Origin: Mytilus galloprovincialis | Taxonomy: Eukaryota; Mollusca; Bivalvia; Mytilida; Mytilidae | Direction: 5' to 3' | Length of the DNA: 64,000 nucleotides | NCBI RefSeq assembly: GCF_965363235.1 | Contig: NC_134844.1 | Coordinates: 19,574,646-19,638,645 of the forward strand | Part shown: in pieces, positions 22,556-35,218 of the stretch | Layout: each line of letters opens with the position of its first letter | Position numbering within the stretch: the stretch's first letter is position 1 | The notes under the pieces: model-generated | What the model saw: only the letters and a program-made list of their open reading frames with translations | Database searches by the model: none | Told to the model about the DNA's origin: nothing | Position numbers and translations under genes: made by a program

Positions 22556-25500
22556 GTACTTGTACTTATTTATATAAATACCTTAATATGGAGACAGGTA
22601 TAACACGGGAAAGAGGACACTATGGGCTATAAAGCAATAATCAATTACCTAAATCAAAATAACAGTAAAATGACACCATGATTATTTTGAATCTTTATTT
22701 TCAAAGTCCATCAATGATTGAAGACCTCCCTTATCAGGGGTTTCTCTAAGGATGTGTAGAATCTGTATGTTGTTATACATAACAATATCTTTTTTTATAC
22801 CATTAACTTGGTTTTATAAGAAATAAAGAATCTGTAATCTGTAAGGATTTTGAAAGCAAGATTATGTTTTGTCTTGGCGGGTTTCAACAGTGAATTTTAA
22901 TTTTATTCCTATATGTTTGTTTTTATTTCAGTCTCCATATCTAAATAGAGAAGTGAGATGATGTCAATTTTAGGTTACATGTATATTTAAACTTTTACTA
23001 TGAAAATGGTGATATTTGGGATCGGTTAATTATGTTGATTACATGATACAGTTAATTATGTTGATTACATGATACAGCATCTTTGGACTCACCAGTTTTG
23101 AATATGATGAGTCCAGACAGATTTTCAATAGGTTAGAACTCATGGACTCTGCATAGTTAGAACCCTGCAATAAATAATCCATATTACTAAATTGATAAAA
23201 AAAAATCCTGCCTATGATATTATGATTATACAAAAAATAGGTGGATTAAAAAATCAATGGAAAAGGTGGGGTGTACATATAGATACATTTTTGTGTACAT
23301 ACATGTACCTACATGTTCACAAAATTGATGAAATGTGGACAATACCTAAAGCAAAAACAACAGAAAGTCTCAGTAAAAAAAAATTAGCAACACTAACTCC
23401 AGCAAAACTAGCAAACCTGCAGGGTACTAGAAAATATTCATAATTCTTTATTCAGTACAAATCAAGACTAAATTATAATAACCAGGAGCATGTTTACATG
23501 TCGTTGAGGTTGAAGATGAAGTTTATTGATACATTTGTATTTAAATGAAACATTGCAATTGGCAATCCATCATCAATATTTGGATTTTAAAATTCAACAA
23601 AAAGTGTAATATTAAGAAAGACTGGCCTTTAAAACAAAACGGCAATCTAAATCTTTATTTTTTTATCCTAGAAAAATATAAAAAAGAAGATGTGGTATGA
23701 TTGCCAATGAGACAACTGTCCACAAGAGACTCCACTGCCTTCAACAATTAGCAAAGCCCATATTGCAAAGTTAGCTATAAAAGGCCCTGAAATGACAATG
23801 TACATGATGTAAAACAATTCAAACGAGAAAACTAACGGCCTTCCATTATTATAAAAAAAAAATGAACAAAAAACAAATATGTAACACATAAACAACGACA
23901 ACCACTGAATTACAGGCTCATGACTGAGAAAGTTTATTATTTGGATACTTTGAAAAATTTGGGAAGCCAGCAAGGAGCATACATGTAAGAAGAATTATAT
24001 ATTCCAATTATTCTGTGGTTCTGTTCTTTGATCATCAATTCTGTTTTATGCAGTGGTGGATTCAGGTGGGGGGGGGGGGGGGGGTAGTAGTATCAACAAT
24101 GTTTTAACTTTAACATGTTGTAATGATATTAGTGGTCTCATTGGTAATCACTTCACATCTTTTCAATGTTTTTTTTAACTGTATGTTCCAAAGTCTAATT
24201 CTGAATACTGTTATTTCATATTTTTATCATCACCATTCAAACAAAAACATAAGCCTGCTTATTTAATACTGCTGTTCATTTGTTCACCCCTAGAACATGT
24301 ACATGATGTATGTACAAAATTCAAATATATATGATAATATATAACTTAGGGAAGGACAATTTCACTTTGAAGAAGGGGGGGGTGGAAATGTCCTGATCCC
24401 AATTTGATGGAAAAACAATTCTGTTCAAGTACATGACAAAAAGAATTATTCTAATTCCAGATTTTCCCCATACCTCATAGTGTTAAATTTAAAAAAAAAA
24501 AATATTTGATTGGCAGCTTTGAAAAACTAAATAAAATTGTCATGATTGTGTACTAAATTTTTGTCTGACTCAGTCATAAAACCATACCCCTCCCCCTGAA
24601 GTGAAATGGTTGCTCCCTAATATTTTAACAAATTTTATTGAAAAAAGTGCTGCATGACCAGTGCTATTACAAGTCAAATATTTGAGACAAAAAGAAATGA
24701 AGTAAGGTTTATAATTGCAGGGCTGAAAGTATAAATTTTGTTTTATATTTTATAATCATGATAATTGAAATTTAAGATTTTCAAATACATGTATGTGCTA
24801 TAAATTTAACTGACACAGAGTATAATATTGACAGAGAAAAAAATGGTTAGAGCAGGCATTGGTTGGCATGTCTGTGAGTCCAGTACAAAGAATGAGGACA
24901 TGTATTGAATGTTTGAAGAACAACCAAAGCAGTGAAGAAGAAAGAAGTCAAGCTATGGAGGAACTGATCGAATGGGGGGAAAATATAGATTATGCCACAG
25001 GTAAACCTTATTCTTTAGTTTTCTATGTTGTGTATTGTGTACTATTGTTTGTCTGTTTGTCTTTTTCATTTTTAGCCATGGCATTGTCAGTTTGTATTCA
25101 ATCTATGAGTTTGACTGTCCCTCTGGTATCTTTCGCCCCTCTTTTATAGAAAGTCTTAGCACTACAATACCTTACAATTTTCTTCTGATTGGATGAAATT
25201 TGACTTAATTGCCTGCTACAAGTATGCAGTTTATTATTTAATATAGATATAGGAAGATGTGTGCCAATGAGACAACTCTCAATCCAAATAACAATTTATA
25301 AAAGTAAACTATTATAGGTCATGGTACAGCCTTCAACACGTAGGGCCCCAAAATTACTAGTGTAAAACCATTCAAACGGGAAAACCAACGGTCTAATCTA
25401 TATAAAAAAAAACAGAAACAAGTATAAATGACATAAACAAACGACAACTACTTTACATTTTGGAGGTACATGTATGTCCTTCTGTGTCAGAACTCTGTGA

Positions 25501-28500
25501 GTTCAAACAAAATAAAAAGTTTCTAAACATATTTCCAATAGTCTAGCAGTGCATAGTTTCCTTTATAAAGTACATGTCAAATTGTCAATCAATTATCTTT
25601 GAAGCCAAATACCAAGCAATTAGATCAAGTTTTGTCAAAATGTATGACAAAATTGCTTCTAAATGACATTATAAGAAGAGGTGGAGATTTGTTTTTTTTT
25701 TTTATCTATCATAGACAACCTAATTATATTTTATATTTCCATAAATATGGCAAATTAATAAATGAAGAAAACTTTACATATACATAAAATTGAGAATTGA
25801 AATAGGGAATGTGTCAAAGAGACAACAACCAGACCATAGAACAGACAACAGCAGAAGGTCACCAATAGGTCTTCAATGCAGGGAGAAATTCCCGCAACCT
25901 GAGGCGTCCTTCAGCTGGCCCCTAAATTAATATATATAATTTACTAGTTCAGTGATAATGAACACCATACTAAACTCCAAATTATTCACAAGAAACTAAA
26001 ATTAAAAATAATACAAGAATGTATATCATGCATATTGTTCAGTAAATCATTTAAACCAGCAAATACATGCAAATAATCAGAAGAAAGCTGTATGTATTTT
26101 TTACAAAAACATAGTTATCAATTTACAAATGGTTTACAGTTTATACATACATGTACATGTACATGTATGTAATTATAGTATATATAGAACATTTTCTTAG
26201 CGTTGGTCTTTACACATTTTTTCAGTTTAGCCAAGCTTTTGTTTTACACGGGGTTTTGTTTACACAGACTTCGAAATAGATTGTATATATTTACATGAAG
26301 TTTTAGCTCACCTGGCCCAAAGGACCAAGTGAACTTTTCTCATCACTTGGCGTCCATCGTATATTGTTGTCGTCGTTAACTTTAACAAAAATCTTCTCCT
26401 CTGAAACTACTGGGCGAAATTTAACCAAACTTGGCCACAATCATCATTTGGGTATCTTGTTTAAAAAAATGTGTCCGGTGACTTGGCCAACCTACCAAGA
26501 TGGCCACCATGGTTAAAAATAGAACAGAGGGGTAAAATGTAGATTTTGGCTTATAACTCTAAAACCAAAGCATTTAGAGCAAATCTGACATGGGTTAAAT
26601 TGTTTATCAAGTCAGGATCTATTTGCCCTGATATTTCCAGATGAGTCGGACAAGCGGTTGTTGAGCTGCTGCCCCTGAATTGGTAATTTTAAGAAAGTTT
26701 TGCAGTTTTCGTTTATTATCTTGAATATTATTATAGTTAAAGATAAACTATAAAAAGCAATAATGTTCAGCAAAGTAAGATCTACAAATAAGTCAACATG
26801 ACCAAAATGGTCAGTTGACCCCTTAAGGAGTTATTGCCCTTTATAGTCATTTTTAACCAATTTTTCGTAAATTTTTGTTATCTTTTACAAAAATCTTCTC
26901 CTCTGAAACTACTGGGCCAAATATAAGCAAACTTGGTCACAATTATTATTAGGGTATCTTGTTTTAAAAGTGTGTGTAGTGACCCGGCCAATCAACCAAG
27001 ATGGCTGCCATGGCTAAAAATAGAACATAGGGGTAAAATGTAGATTTATGGCTTATAACTCTGAAACCAAAGCATTTAGAGCAAATCTGACAAGAGGTTA
27101 AATTGTTTATCAAGTCAATATCTTTATGCTCTGAAATGTTTAGATGAATTGGACAACTGGTTGTTGGGTTGCTGCCCCCCCTCCCAAATTGATATTTTTT
27201 TAAGAAATTTTGTCGTTTTTGGTTATTATCTTGAGTACTATTATAGATAAAGATTAACTGTAAACAGAAATAATGTTCAGCAAAGTAAGATCTACAAATA
27301 AGTTAACATGACCAAAATGGTCAGTTGACCCCTGAAGGAATTATTGCCCTTTAAAATCAATTTCTAACAATTTTTATTAATTATGTAAATTTTTACAAAA
27401 TATTTTCATCTGTAACATGTGTAACTAAAGGGCCAAGTTTATTATAGATAGAGAAAATTGTAAGTAGCAAGAATGTTCAGTAAAGTAAGATCTACAAACA
27501 CATCACCATCACCAAAACAAAATTTGTCATGAATCCATCTGTGTCCTTTGTTTAATATGCACATAGACCAAGGTGAGCGACACAGGCTCTTTAGAGCCTC
27601 TAGTTTAATACCTAATTTGACTTACTTTTTAAATGACAATCATACAGTTTTAATGCTAAAAAAAAGGCATAATTATATGCAGAGTTAGTTTCATTCAACA
27701 TTTCGAAAGTCGCAACTTATATACACCAACCTGTTTAGTGACGACTTTTATGATATTTTGTTTTCATTATTAGATAAATTTTCTGAGCCAGAGATAGTTA
27801 TTATTTAAATAGTTTATGAATGTATTTATATGTTCATAGCATTTTTGAGGATATCAACTGTAATGATATCTCAATGTTCAAACATACATGCAAGGAATGA
27901 AATAATACATTTTAATTTTGTTAATGGATATACACATTCAATATTTTTTAAGCTGAAAGATCACAGGAATGAAATATCTGAAATAGATTTATAATGACTT
28001 TGAAATTAGTTAGACATTGATTTTGATAATTGATATCTTTTTTAAAACAAAGAAACCGTCAGATAAGAACACCATTCAAAATGCTAATTTTTCAGCTTTC
28101 ATTTTACAGTTTAATACTTTATCCATTCTCTGTTTTTTTGATTTTCAAATGATATTGATAAATTTTATTCAGATTTTCATAAGATTGGTGGTTTTGACCT
28201 TTTCCCAAGGTTATTATCAGACGAGGAACCAGAAATAAGATGGCAGACATTGGAACTGGTTGCCTGTTTGGTACAGAACAATCCATATTGTCAAAATGTA
28301 GTCTTACAGAATAAAATGTTACCAGTACTCCTTGAAATGTTAGATAAAGATGACAATTCTACAGTGAAAACTAAAGCATTATACGCTGTTTCATGTAAGT
28401 TTACTATAAAAATAATGTACTAAGTTCAATTCCATGGAAAGAAAGGTATATTCTTGTATGCAGAAGAATACTGATATTTGATTGGATCACCAGGTGTGCA

Positions 28501-31500
28501 AGTGTTTTAATATCCTCATTTAGGAGGAGGGGTATGCTGTTTTACCCCAGGGTCACCTGTCCCTCCTTAAGATTTAAGTCATATATTTTATTCTCAAGGT
28601 TTTGTTTACACAGGTTTTGAAGTATATATTTACACAAATTTTAATACCTATTGAATTCAAATGAGAGCTTCCTGGATTTTGGCTTTATCTGACCATGCAT
28701 ATATGTGATGCTGTTTGATGCGTATTTCGATTCATCAACTTCTTGTTGACTTAATACCTATATTTTCTAACACATACAGTAATTACCTTTTAAAAAAGTT
28801 TGCTGGTGAACTACAAATTAGAAGGTCCTCAAAATTGCTGAAAGGCTTCACATGAACATGCTATACTGTTGCATTTTCAGATTCAAAGCTAATCAATTTA
28901 CTATTTTCAGAATACTTACATATTCTAACACAATAGCCATGTATTAAAATTTTTGTTGCATTTTACTTTGAAACTCAAAATAAAGGCTACTTTATTTTCC
29001 AGCTTCATGTGGAATCCATTATCATATTCATCACTTACACAAAAAATATGTTACAACTTTCTGTTTACAGACTAACATATTTTCCAAAACATACTGGCCA
29101 TAGATAAAATTATTTTTTCGTTTTTGAACTTCAAATAAGAGCCCCCTGAAATTTCTTAAGTTTCAAGCATGTGAATATGTAATTCCATTTGGTGCATTTT
29201 TCAAATCCTTTGCTATTCAACTTCCTGTTACCAAATAAGAGAACAGAGGTGTCATTTGTGGGCAATAGCTTCAGTTAGTTCTACCGTTACTTGTTTGTTA
29301 TCATCTAAACAGGAATAAGAACATCATATAGATAGATAGCTACACAATATACAAGTCAATGAATCAAACAAGATTGATAAACAAAAGTGTTCGTAACCAT
29401 AAACTGCATTAATATTACTTGAAACAAAACATTGTTTTTTGATGTACATATCATCATAGGTGAATTGTGTAAAAGTACAAATATTGATAAAATTGAGAAA
29501 GGAAATTTATCGGGAATGTGTCAAAGCGGCAACAACCCGACCATAGAGCAGACAACAGCAGAAGGCCACCAATGGGTCTTCAATGTAGCGAGAAACTCCC
29601 GCACCCGTAGGCGTCCTTCAGCTGGCCCCTTAAAAAATATGTATACTAGTACAGTGATAATGGACGTCATACTTAACTCCAAATTATACACCAGAAACTA
29701 AAATTTAAAATCATTCAAGACTAACAAAGGCCAGAGACACCTGACTTTGGACAGGCGCAAAATTGTGGCGGGGTTAAACATGTTTATGAGATCTCAACCC
29801 TCCCCCTATACCTCTAGCCAATGTAGAAAAGTAAACGCATAACAATACGCACATTAAAATTCAATTCAAGAAAAGTCTGAGTCCGATGTCAGAAGATGTA
29901 AACAATAGAAAATAAATAAAATGACAATAATACATACATAACAACAGACTACTAGCAGTTAACTGACATGCCAGCTCCAGACCTCAATTAAACTGATTGA
30001 AAGATTAGCTTTGTCTTCATCATATGAATATCAGACACAATCCTTCCCGTTCGGGGTTTAGTATCATACTATCATAAAACATACTATGAGAAGAACAACA
30101 TGCCAATGACTGTTTTTTAAATAAATGAGTTTAGTTCCAATGCAAAGACCCTATAAGTGAATCAATATTAAAGCCAAAATATGCAATCTTAAATGACCTG
30201 ACAACAATAGCATAACTATATCCCTTTTTAACAAGTCTGTTTAAAGGGTTTGTAAGCGTTTGAGGTGAATACTGACATTTATGTGCTTTGTAAAGGATAT
30301 TACCATAAAAGATTGGATGTGAAATACCTGAACATATAAGATGTCTGCATGTTGAGTTATATTTACGAATTATTTCCTTATACCGATAATAAAATTTAGA
30401 AAATGTTTTGACTAGTTTGTGGTATCAAAAACCCTGGTGTAATAATTTTTCAGTAATACATAAATTTCTCTCGCTAAAATCTAATACGTTGTTACATACA
30501 CGAGCGAATCGTACAAGTTGAGATATATAAACACCATAAGATGGTGACAAGGGAACGTCACCATCTAAAAATGGATAATTAACGATAGGAAATGAAAAAT
30601 CATCTCTTTTATCATAAATTTTTGTACTAAGCTTCCCTTTAATGATATAGATATCAAGATCGAGGAAAGGGCAGTGGTCATTGTTAGTATTAGCTTTATT
30701 TAAAGTAAGTTCAACAGGATAAATTTCTTTAGTATACATACTGAAGTCGTCATTATTGAGAGCCAATATATCATCCAAATATCTAAAAGTATTGTTAAAT
30801 TTTTGTATCAAATGTTGTTTTGATGGGTCTTTGCTAATTTTAGTCATAAATTGTAACTCATAACAATACAAAAACAGGTCCGCTTTAAGTGGTGCACAGT
30901 TAGTCCCCATCGGAATTCCAATAACTTGACGATATGCGGAATCTCCAAAACGTACAAAGATTTTATCAAGTAAAAATTCAAGCGCAAATATAGTATCAAA
31001 GCATGTCCAATTGACAATGTTCTTTTGTTTATTGCTAATAAAAAATTACCTAAAAGAGTTTGAACATGTACTCGCATTCTGACTTTTTAAATGCCCAGTT
31101 AATCAGGGATGTGAATTTTTTCTTAATAAGAAAATGAGGCAAAGTGGTATAAAGGGTAGAAAAATCAAAACTTTGAACAGATTTACGTCAAACAATATTG
31201 ATATTATTAGCAGCTTTATCAGCCGGGACAAAAACAAATTCCTAGGCTAGTTCTTTTAGTTGATGTTTGATATGCGAAATAGGGTTTTTATGGTTGTTGT
31301 GAAGAGTAAAATGTTCTTTAAAATGTTGTATTCAAATATCAACTATCTTCATTACTGAATTAAAAAAAAGAGTCCAAAGATTTTGGTCAGGTTTTTCCCG
31401 TTTTACCTATTTCAAACAGTAGGTACAGAGTGAGTCGTGGATGATATTACGACACTCATTCCAATTAATTATTGACAGGGGACCATATTTAAGTCCTTTA

Positions 31501-34500
31501 CTGAGGAATAATTTTAACTCTCAACTGCGTACGATGTTAAGGTCTCCTGTTATGACATGGGAAATGGGGCCATAAGTGTATTGGGAATGACTGCAATTTC
31601 ATGACATAGGTGTATTTTCAATGATATTAACATCTTTACACAATGAGCTATAATTAAACACATATTTATGCGTAGATTTCTTGTAAATATAACAAATAAG
31701 AGGGAGTTCAGTATTATCAAAATATACAGGAATTCGGTTTTAATAAAATGTTTTTTATGATCTTCAGGGCGATCAATTTTGGGAAACAGTTTAGAATAAC
31801 AACATGCCATTATAATTTGAATGATTTCATACTTAGGACTGTAATATGAAATTGTGTTGCAATCCTCTAAAATTTCATTTAATTTATTTATAGGTAAGGG
31901 ACAGAGCTTGGTTAACAGATAATTCCTGCCTTTGTTTTTTTGAAATAGAAATTAGGTCTGAAATATTTGTATGGTTGATAAATGATACTTTTGAATTAAT
32001 TGGGTCTTTTAAAATGATACAGGTGTTCTTGGGTGCGTTTAGATAAATATCGTCCAGTTTCACCTACGTAATGAATACCCATTCCTGGTTTGTTTCATGT
32101 TAGTAAATAAATAATACTGTTTGTTTTTCAAGTAATATCAGTTTCAAAATTTAAAGAAAATGTGCGACAATTAAACGTGGACCTTACCGTATTGTTGGTG
32201 GAAAGACGGGGACATGTAAGTCATTTTTTGGCATGACACTTATAGATAGAAGGGTAACCATTTTATTGTTAAAAATGTAAGCGATGATAGTATTTTTAGA
32301 TAAGCGATTTTGAAGATTGAGACGTGTAGATACCCTTTGAACGAGTTTAGTATTTAATATTTTTCCATTTCTAAGCTTCATATTTGTTTTTTGGTATGTG
32401 GATTTATTAGAAAGGAGCAAAGACTGGCGTCCAGAATATGAACCAGTACACAGTAAATTGAATAATGTAAAAATGAGAAAACTGTTCGGCTAAAGACGTC
32501 AAACTCTTTTTGTCATAAATTACCCGACAAATTCAACAAAAGATATGGTATATCAAGGTAGCGACTGACGTCTGACTAAATAGATGAATGGGGCTGAATA
32601 TTAAAATACTACTTTTTGATAAATATTCCTAAAGTAATGAACATAGAGAAGTTCTCGCTCGGACACACACTCCATAATCTAGTATAATATAAGAGCATAA
32701 GCCTTAAGCATGGGGAGGCACTCTACTGTCTCCACATGGCACTAAAGACAAACTCTGTAAAAAATAAAATTTAGAAAGGAAATGGAGAATGTTTCTGTTA
32801 ATTGATTGTGCACTGTTATTGGCTGTCTAGTGCAGCAAGGTATTTGATTAATTATAAATGTGTTAAGTCATTGCACGCTAATTGGTTTTATTATTGTTTA
32901 TTCTTTAACAGGTTTAACAAGAGACTGTGAAGAAGCCCAGAAAGTGTTTACAGATAATGATGGTTTCTCCGTGCTGATGAGAGCTATGCAACAAGATGTA
33001 GAAAAATTGAAAATTAAAGCTGCTTTTATGTTATCAGCCCTCTGTAACAACACACCTGATTATAAAGGTACATCTCAATACATATTTCATATTTAAAAAA
33101 TACACAATTATTACGATTTATATTCCCAACTTTAGAAGTGCTGTAATCTTTTAATATGATCCAGAAAGTATTATGCATTTATTAAATATTGATATTATCA
33201 AAGGAATACTGTTAATGAGATATGTCTTGTTTATATCTTGTTTTCCTTGTGCTGTTGATTTAAAATACAAAGGATATTGGCTTTAGTACATATATGTCAT
33301 TAAATGTGCATGTAGGATAACAATTCAATGAAGATTTCTGTGCAGATCTCCAGCTTTAAGTATGATAACATCTTCATGGCTTTAAACATGTTTGTAATTT
33401 ACCCTATGGTTTTGGCCCCAGAATGTTTAAATATAAGCACAAAAGTAACAACACATTGTTTAAAGTACATTTTTCATATCATTTCTCTTTTTTTTCACAC
33501 CAGGAATACAAATTGGAATTTAATTTTAAATGCTGATTACTACAGTGGAGAATCAGATAATTGAAATTGAAATTTTAAATGATGATAGATAAGCTTATGG
33601 TTATTGCTGATTGTACATATGTACCAACTCGAAATAAGATTAACTTACTAAACTCATCATAGATACCAGGATTCAAAATTTGTTCACCAGGCGTAAATTT
33701 CTTTAACAAAAGACTTATCGGTCACGCTCAAAATAGAAAAAGGCCAAACAATGTACAAAGTCGAAGAGCATTGAGGACCCATAATTCCTAAACATGTACA
33801 AAATAAAGGTAAGGTAATCTTTTCCTGGAGTAAAAAATCCTAAGTATTTCGAAAAATTCAAAGTTTGTAAACAGTTAATTTAAGCTAAACTAAATTAGAA
33901 TATATATTAGTATATTACTGCTCATTATCAATTGTTTATTGCAATTTTGACAATAAAACAGCACAACCTTTGTACTTACTATCAATTTTTGCAAATTTAT
34001 TTTCAGATATTTTATGTGATATAGGTATGATAGATCAGTTAGTAGGACATCTAAATGAAGAACATAGTAACTTTCATGAACATGTGATGTCAGCCATGTT
34101 AGCTATTGTACGAAATCATCCGAGATCGGTCGAGGAATGTCAAAGATCAGAATTAGATTTACACAATGTGTTACAACAGAGAATAAAGTTCCTCACTGGC
34201 AACGAACAGTTCACAGTAGGTTTTATAGATATAATTCCAGTTTCATTTCAGCTGTTTACTAATTAACTGAGTGGTTTTATTTAATTTCTGATGTATAAAA
34301 AAAACACTTGATATCTCTTAAAAACAGATTAATGTCAATTACACTCCTTTACCTTCAACCCTAGATCTGTCCTTGTCATGTGGTATTTTGTGAATTTCAC
34401 ATGATTGCAAAACAAGGGAAATTTCCATATTTACAGTAACTGATAGTCTTTTGATATGAAAAAAAAAAGATGTGGTATGAGTGCATATGAGGCAACTCTC

Positions 34501-35051
34501 CATCCAAGTCACAATGTTTAAAAAGTTAACAATTCTCGGTCCAAGTATGGCATTCAACACCAAGCCTTGGCTCACACAGAACAGAAAGCTACAAACAAGC
34601 CTCAAAATGACTAATGTTAAACCATTCAAACAGGAAAACTAACAGTCTAATCGATATGAAAAACAAAAAACTAGAAACACCTATTAACCACACCAAGAAA
34701 CGACAACCACTGAACAGTCTCCTGACTTCGGACAGTGGCATAAACTGCAGGCGGTTTTAATATTTTTAACAGGCGTCAACCTTCATGCTAACCTAAGACC
34801 CTTGTGCAACAATACAACATAAAAAGATGCACTATAAAATATCAATTGAAAAAACTAACAAAAAGACATTTAAACAAAAATTATAAACCTATAAATCATC
34901 ATATTAGAAATAGTATTTTTTTGTACTCTAAAACTTATATTACTATTTGAGTTTTAAAAAATATATTAAATTTCAGGAGGAGAAATCTTATGCAGAAGAA
35001 ATACTACAGCTGATATCAAGTGAAGATAGTTTAGGAGAAGCTAACAGATGA
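22430..35051 (+). CDS. HSPBP1: Hsp70-binding protein 1 (HspBP1/Fes1 family nucleotide-exchange factor), complete
   Basis: The exons are 22430-22555, 24835-25000, 28173-28394, 32912-33067, 34007-34215 and 34977-35051: 954 bases, 317 residues, with all phases consistent (human HspBP1 is about 360 residues). The protein binds the Hsp70 nucleotide-binding domain and promotes ADP release in the cytosol. An N-terminal lead (NPKDMKALLKFCLEAT) is followed by armadillo-like helical repeats. Diagnostic matches to the family are ENIDYATDFHKIGG, EIRWQTLELVACLVQNNP, the DGFSVLMRAMQQ-V-KLK block and the EHSNFHEHVMSAM block. The start is the first ATG, giving MASGDGKD. The frame is open further upstream but has no other ATG. 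Introns 2 and 3 are enlarged by repeats, including an antisense retroelement in intron 3. The symbol rests on recalled similarity. Confidence 0.92.
23026..23080. repeat. Tandem duplication, 2 x 28 bp
   Basis: GTTAATTATGTTGATTACAT GATACA occurs twice in direct succession within HSPBP1 intron 1. No other feature. Confidence 0.85.
23675..23970 (+). repeat. Interspersed repeat family A, copy 2
   Basis: It carries AAGATGTGGTATGATTGCCA ATGAGACAACTGTCC, then the AGCTATAAAAGGCCC, ATGTAAAACAATTCAAACG and ACGACAACCACTGAA blocks, in HSPBP1 intron 1. The minus-strand open frame across it (23668-23973) is not a gene. Confidence 0.75.
24068..24084 (+). repeat. Homopolymer run of 17 G
   Basis: An uninterrupted G run in HSPBP1 intron 1, unusual in such AT-rich DNA. 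The length may be affected by sequencing error. Confidence 0.85.
24835..25000 (+). CDS. HSPBP1: HSPBP1 exon 2
   Basis: The acceptor is TTGACAG at 24834. An alternative AG at 24855 would lose RKKWLEQ, which corresponds to RRQWLQEAM in the human protein, so the earlier acceptor is chosen. It ends DYAT with one extra base before GTAAAC. Residues 43-97. Confidence 0.88.
25245..25470 (+). repeat. Interspersed repeat family A, copy 3
   Basis: It starts ATATAGATATAGGAAGATGT, then GTGCCAATGAGACAACTCTC, and keeps the TAGTGTAAAACCATTCAAAC and AACCAACGGTCTAATCTATA blocks. It lies in HSPBP1 intron 2. Confidence 0.8.
25800..26030 (-). mobile_element. Short retroelement-tail repeat (same module as 29516-29990)
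   Basis: GGGAATGTGTCAAAGAGACA ACAACCAGACC, ..GACAACAGCAGAAGG.., ..GGCGTCCTTCAGCTGGCCCC.. and ..CAAATTATTCACAAGAAACT.. closely match the sequence next to the Penelope-like element at 29516-29700. It has no coding part, as expected for a 5'-truncated retroelement copy. It lies in HSPBP1 intron 2. Confidence 0.6.
26307..27605 (+). repeat. Long interspersed repeat family B (AGCTCACCTGGCCC ... GAGCCTCTAG)
   Basis: It begins AGCTCACCTGGCCCAAAGGA and ends GGTGAGCGACACAGGCTCTT TAGAGCCTCTAG. Inside, a ~500-bp unit is repeated (AATCTTCTCCTCTGAAACTA at about 26390 and 26891; GGTCAGTTGACCCC twice). A longer copy lies inverted at 56518-58290. No coding potential. I recall this as a common bivalve intron repeat. 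It lies in HSPBP1 intron 2. Confidence 0.85.
28173..28394 (+). CDS. HSPBP1: HSPBP1 exon 3
   Basis: It encodes armadillo-like repeat material from DFHKIGGFDLFPRLLSDEEP to KTKALYAVS (residues 98-171). The acceptor is TTATTCAG and the donor GTAAGT. It carries the family's RW-x-x-x-EL and TVK-KALYA signatures. Confidence 0.92.
29516..32430 (-). mobile_element. Decayed Penelope-like retroelement with GIY-YIG upstream of the reverse transcriptase
   Basis: Read on the minus strand, the order is a lead segment with MKLRNGK (about 32184-32386); a GIY-YIG-like piece, GIHYVGETGRYLSKRTQEH, at about 32015-32082; the pre-RT block HVITGDLNIV (about 31545) and SKGLKYG; then reverse transcriptase 30425-30910, with MGTNCAPLKADLFL, the catalytic YLDD box and FLDLDIYI, KIYDKRDDF and YISQLVRFARVC. 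A C-terminal part (KEIIRKYNSTCRHLI, SHPIFYGNILYKAH) follows to about 30170. Stops and frameshifts break it, so it is inactive. The module at 29516-29990 is probably its 3' end, because it recurs alone elsewhere. It lies antisense in HSPBP1 intron 3. RT identity is secure. Assignment to the permuted (Naiad-type) Penelope-like group rests on domain order. Confidence 0.8.
30425..30910 (-). pseudogene. Reverse transcriptase fragment of the Penelope-like element
   Basis: A 161-residue open segment opens MGTNCAPLKADLFLYCYE and contains the RT catalytic motif FRYLDDI (residues about 42-48) followed by the DLDIYIIKGKL and YDKRDDF blocks. It ends FSERNLCITEKLLHQGF at a stop. Similar sequence continues upstream and downstream in other frames, so this is one piece of a broken gene. 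Confidence 0.85.
32912..33067 (+). CDS. HSPBP1: HSPBP1 exon 4
   Basis: Starting with the split Cys codon, it encodes CLTRDCEEAQKVF, DGFSVLMRAMQQ and ALCNNTPDYK (residues 172-223). The acceptor is CTTTAACAG and the donor GTACAT. Confidence 0.93.
34007..34215 (+). CDS. HSPBP1: HSPBP1 exon 5
   Basis: It encodes DILCDIGMIDQLVGHL through NEQFT (residues 224-293), including the NFHEHVMSAM block. The donor is GTAGGT, chosen because it joins in phase 0 to EEKSYAEE. Confidence 0.93.
34455..34870 (+). repeat. Interspersed repeat family A, copy 4
   Basis: AAAGATGTGGTATGAGTGCA with TGAGGCAACTCTCCATCCAA, then blocks through CGACAACCACTGAACAGTCT CCTGAC and GGACAGTGGCATAAACTGCA. It is the longest family A copy here and lies in HSPBP1 intron 5. 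Confidence 0.8.
34977..35051 (+). CDS. HSPBP1: HSPBP1 exon 6 (terminal)
   Basis: It encodes EEKSYAEEILQLISS... to EANR and TGA at 35049-35051. This corresponds to the EEL-FCEKLLQ end of the human protein. Confidence 0.9.
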   Translation, partial: EEKSYAEEILQLISSEDSLGEANR

Positions 35052-35212
35052 TTTTATAATAAAGTTTGATGTAAAAAAGTTGTTGGTCGAATCAAAAGTT
35101 TAGCAGAGGCATTGAGAATAGTTACACATGATCAGTTTGCTTCTTAAGATAGACCTGAAGATACAATATATAACTATGTACTGCTTCCTATATTTTGGTG
35201 CATCACTGTCAA

Positions 35213-35218
35213 AATAAA
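35213..35218 (+). promoter_or_regulatory. Probable HSPBP1 polyadenylation signal
   Basis: AATAAA lies 162 bases after the stop codon. Another, at about 35370, is possible. Confidence 0.5.

Noticed and set aside
32430-32760. Search for a hammerhead ribozyme at the 5' side of the Penelope-like element
   Set aside because: I found no CTGANGA box with a correctly placed GAAA on either strand.
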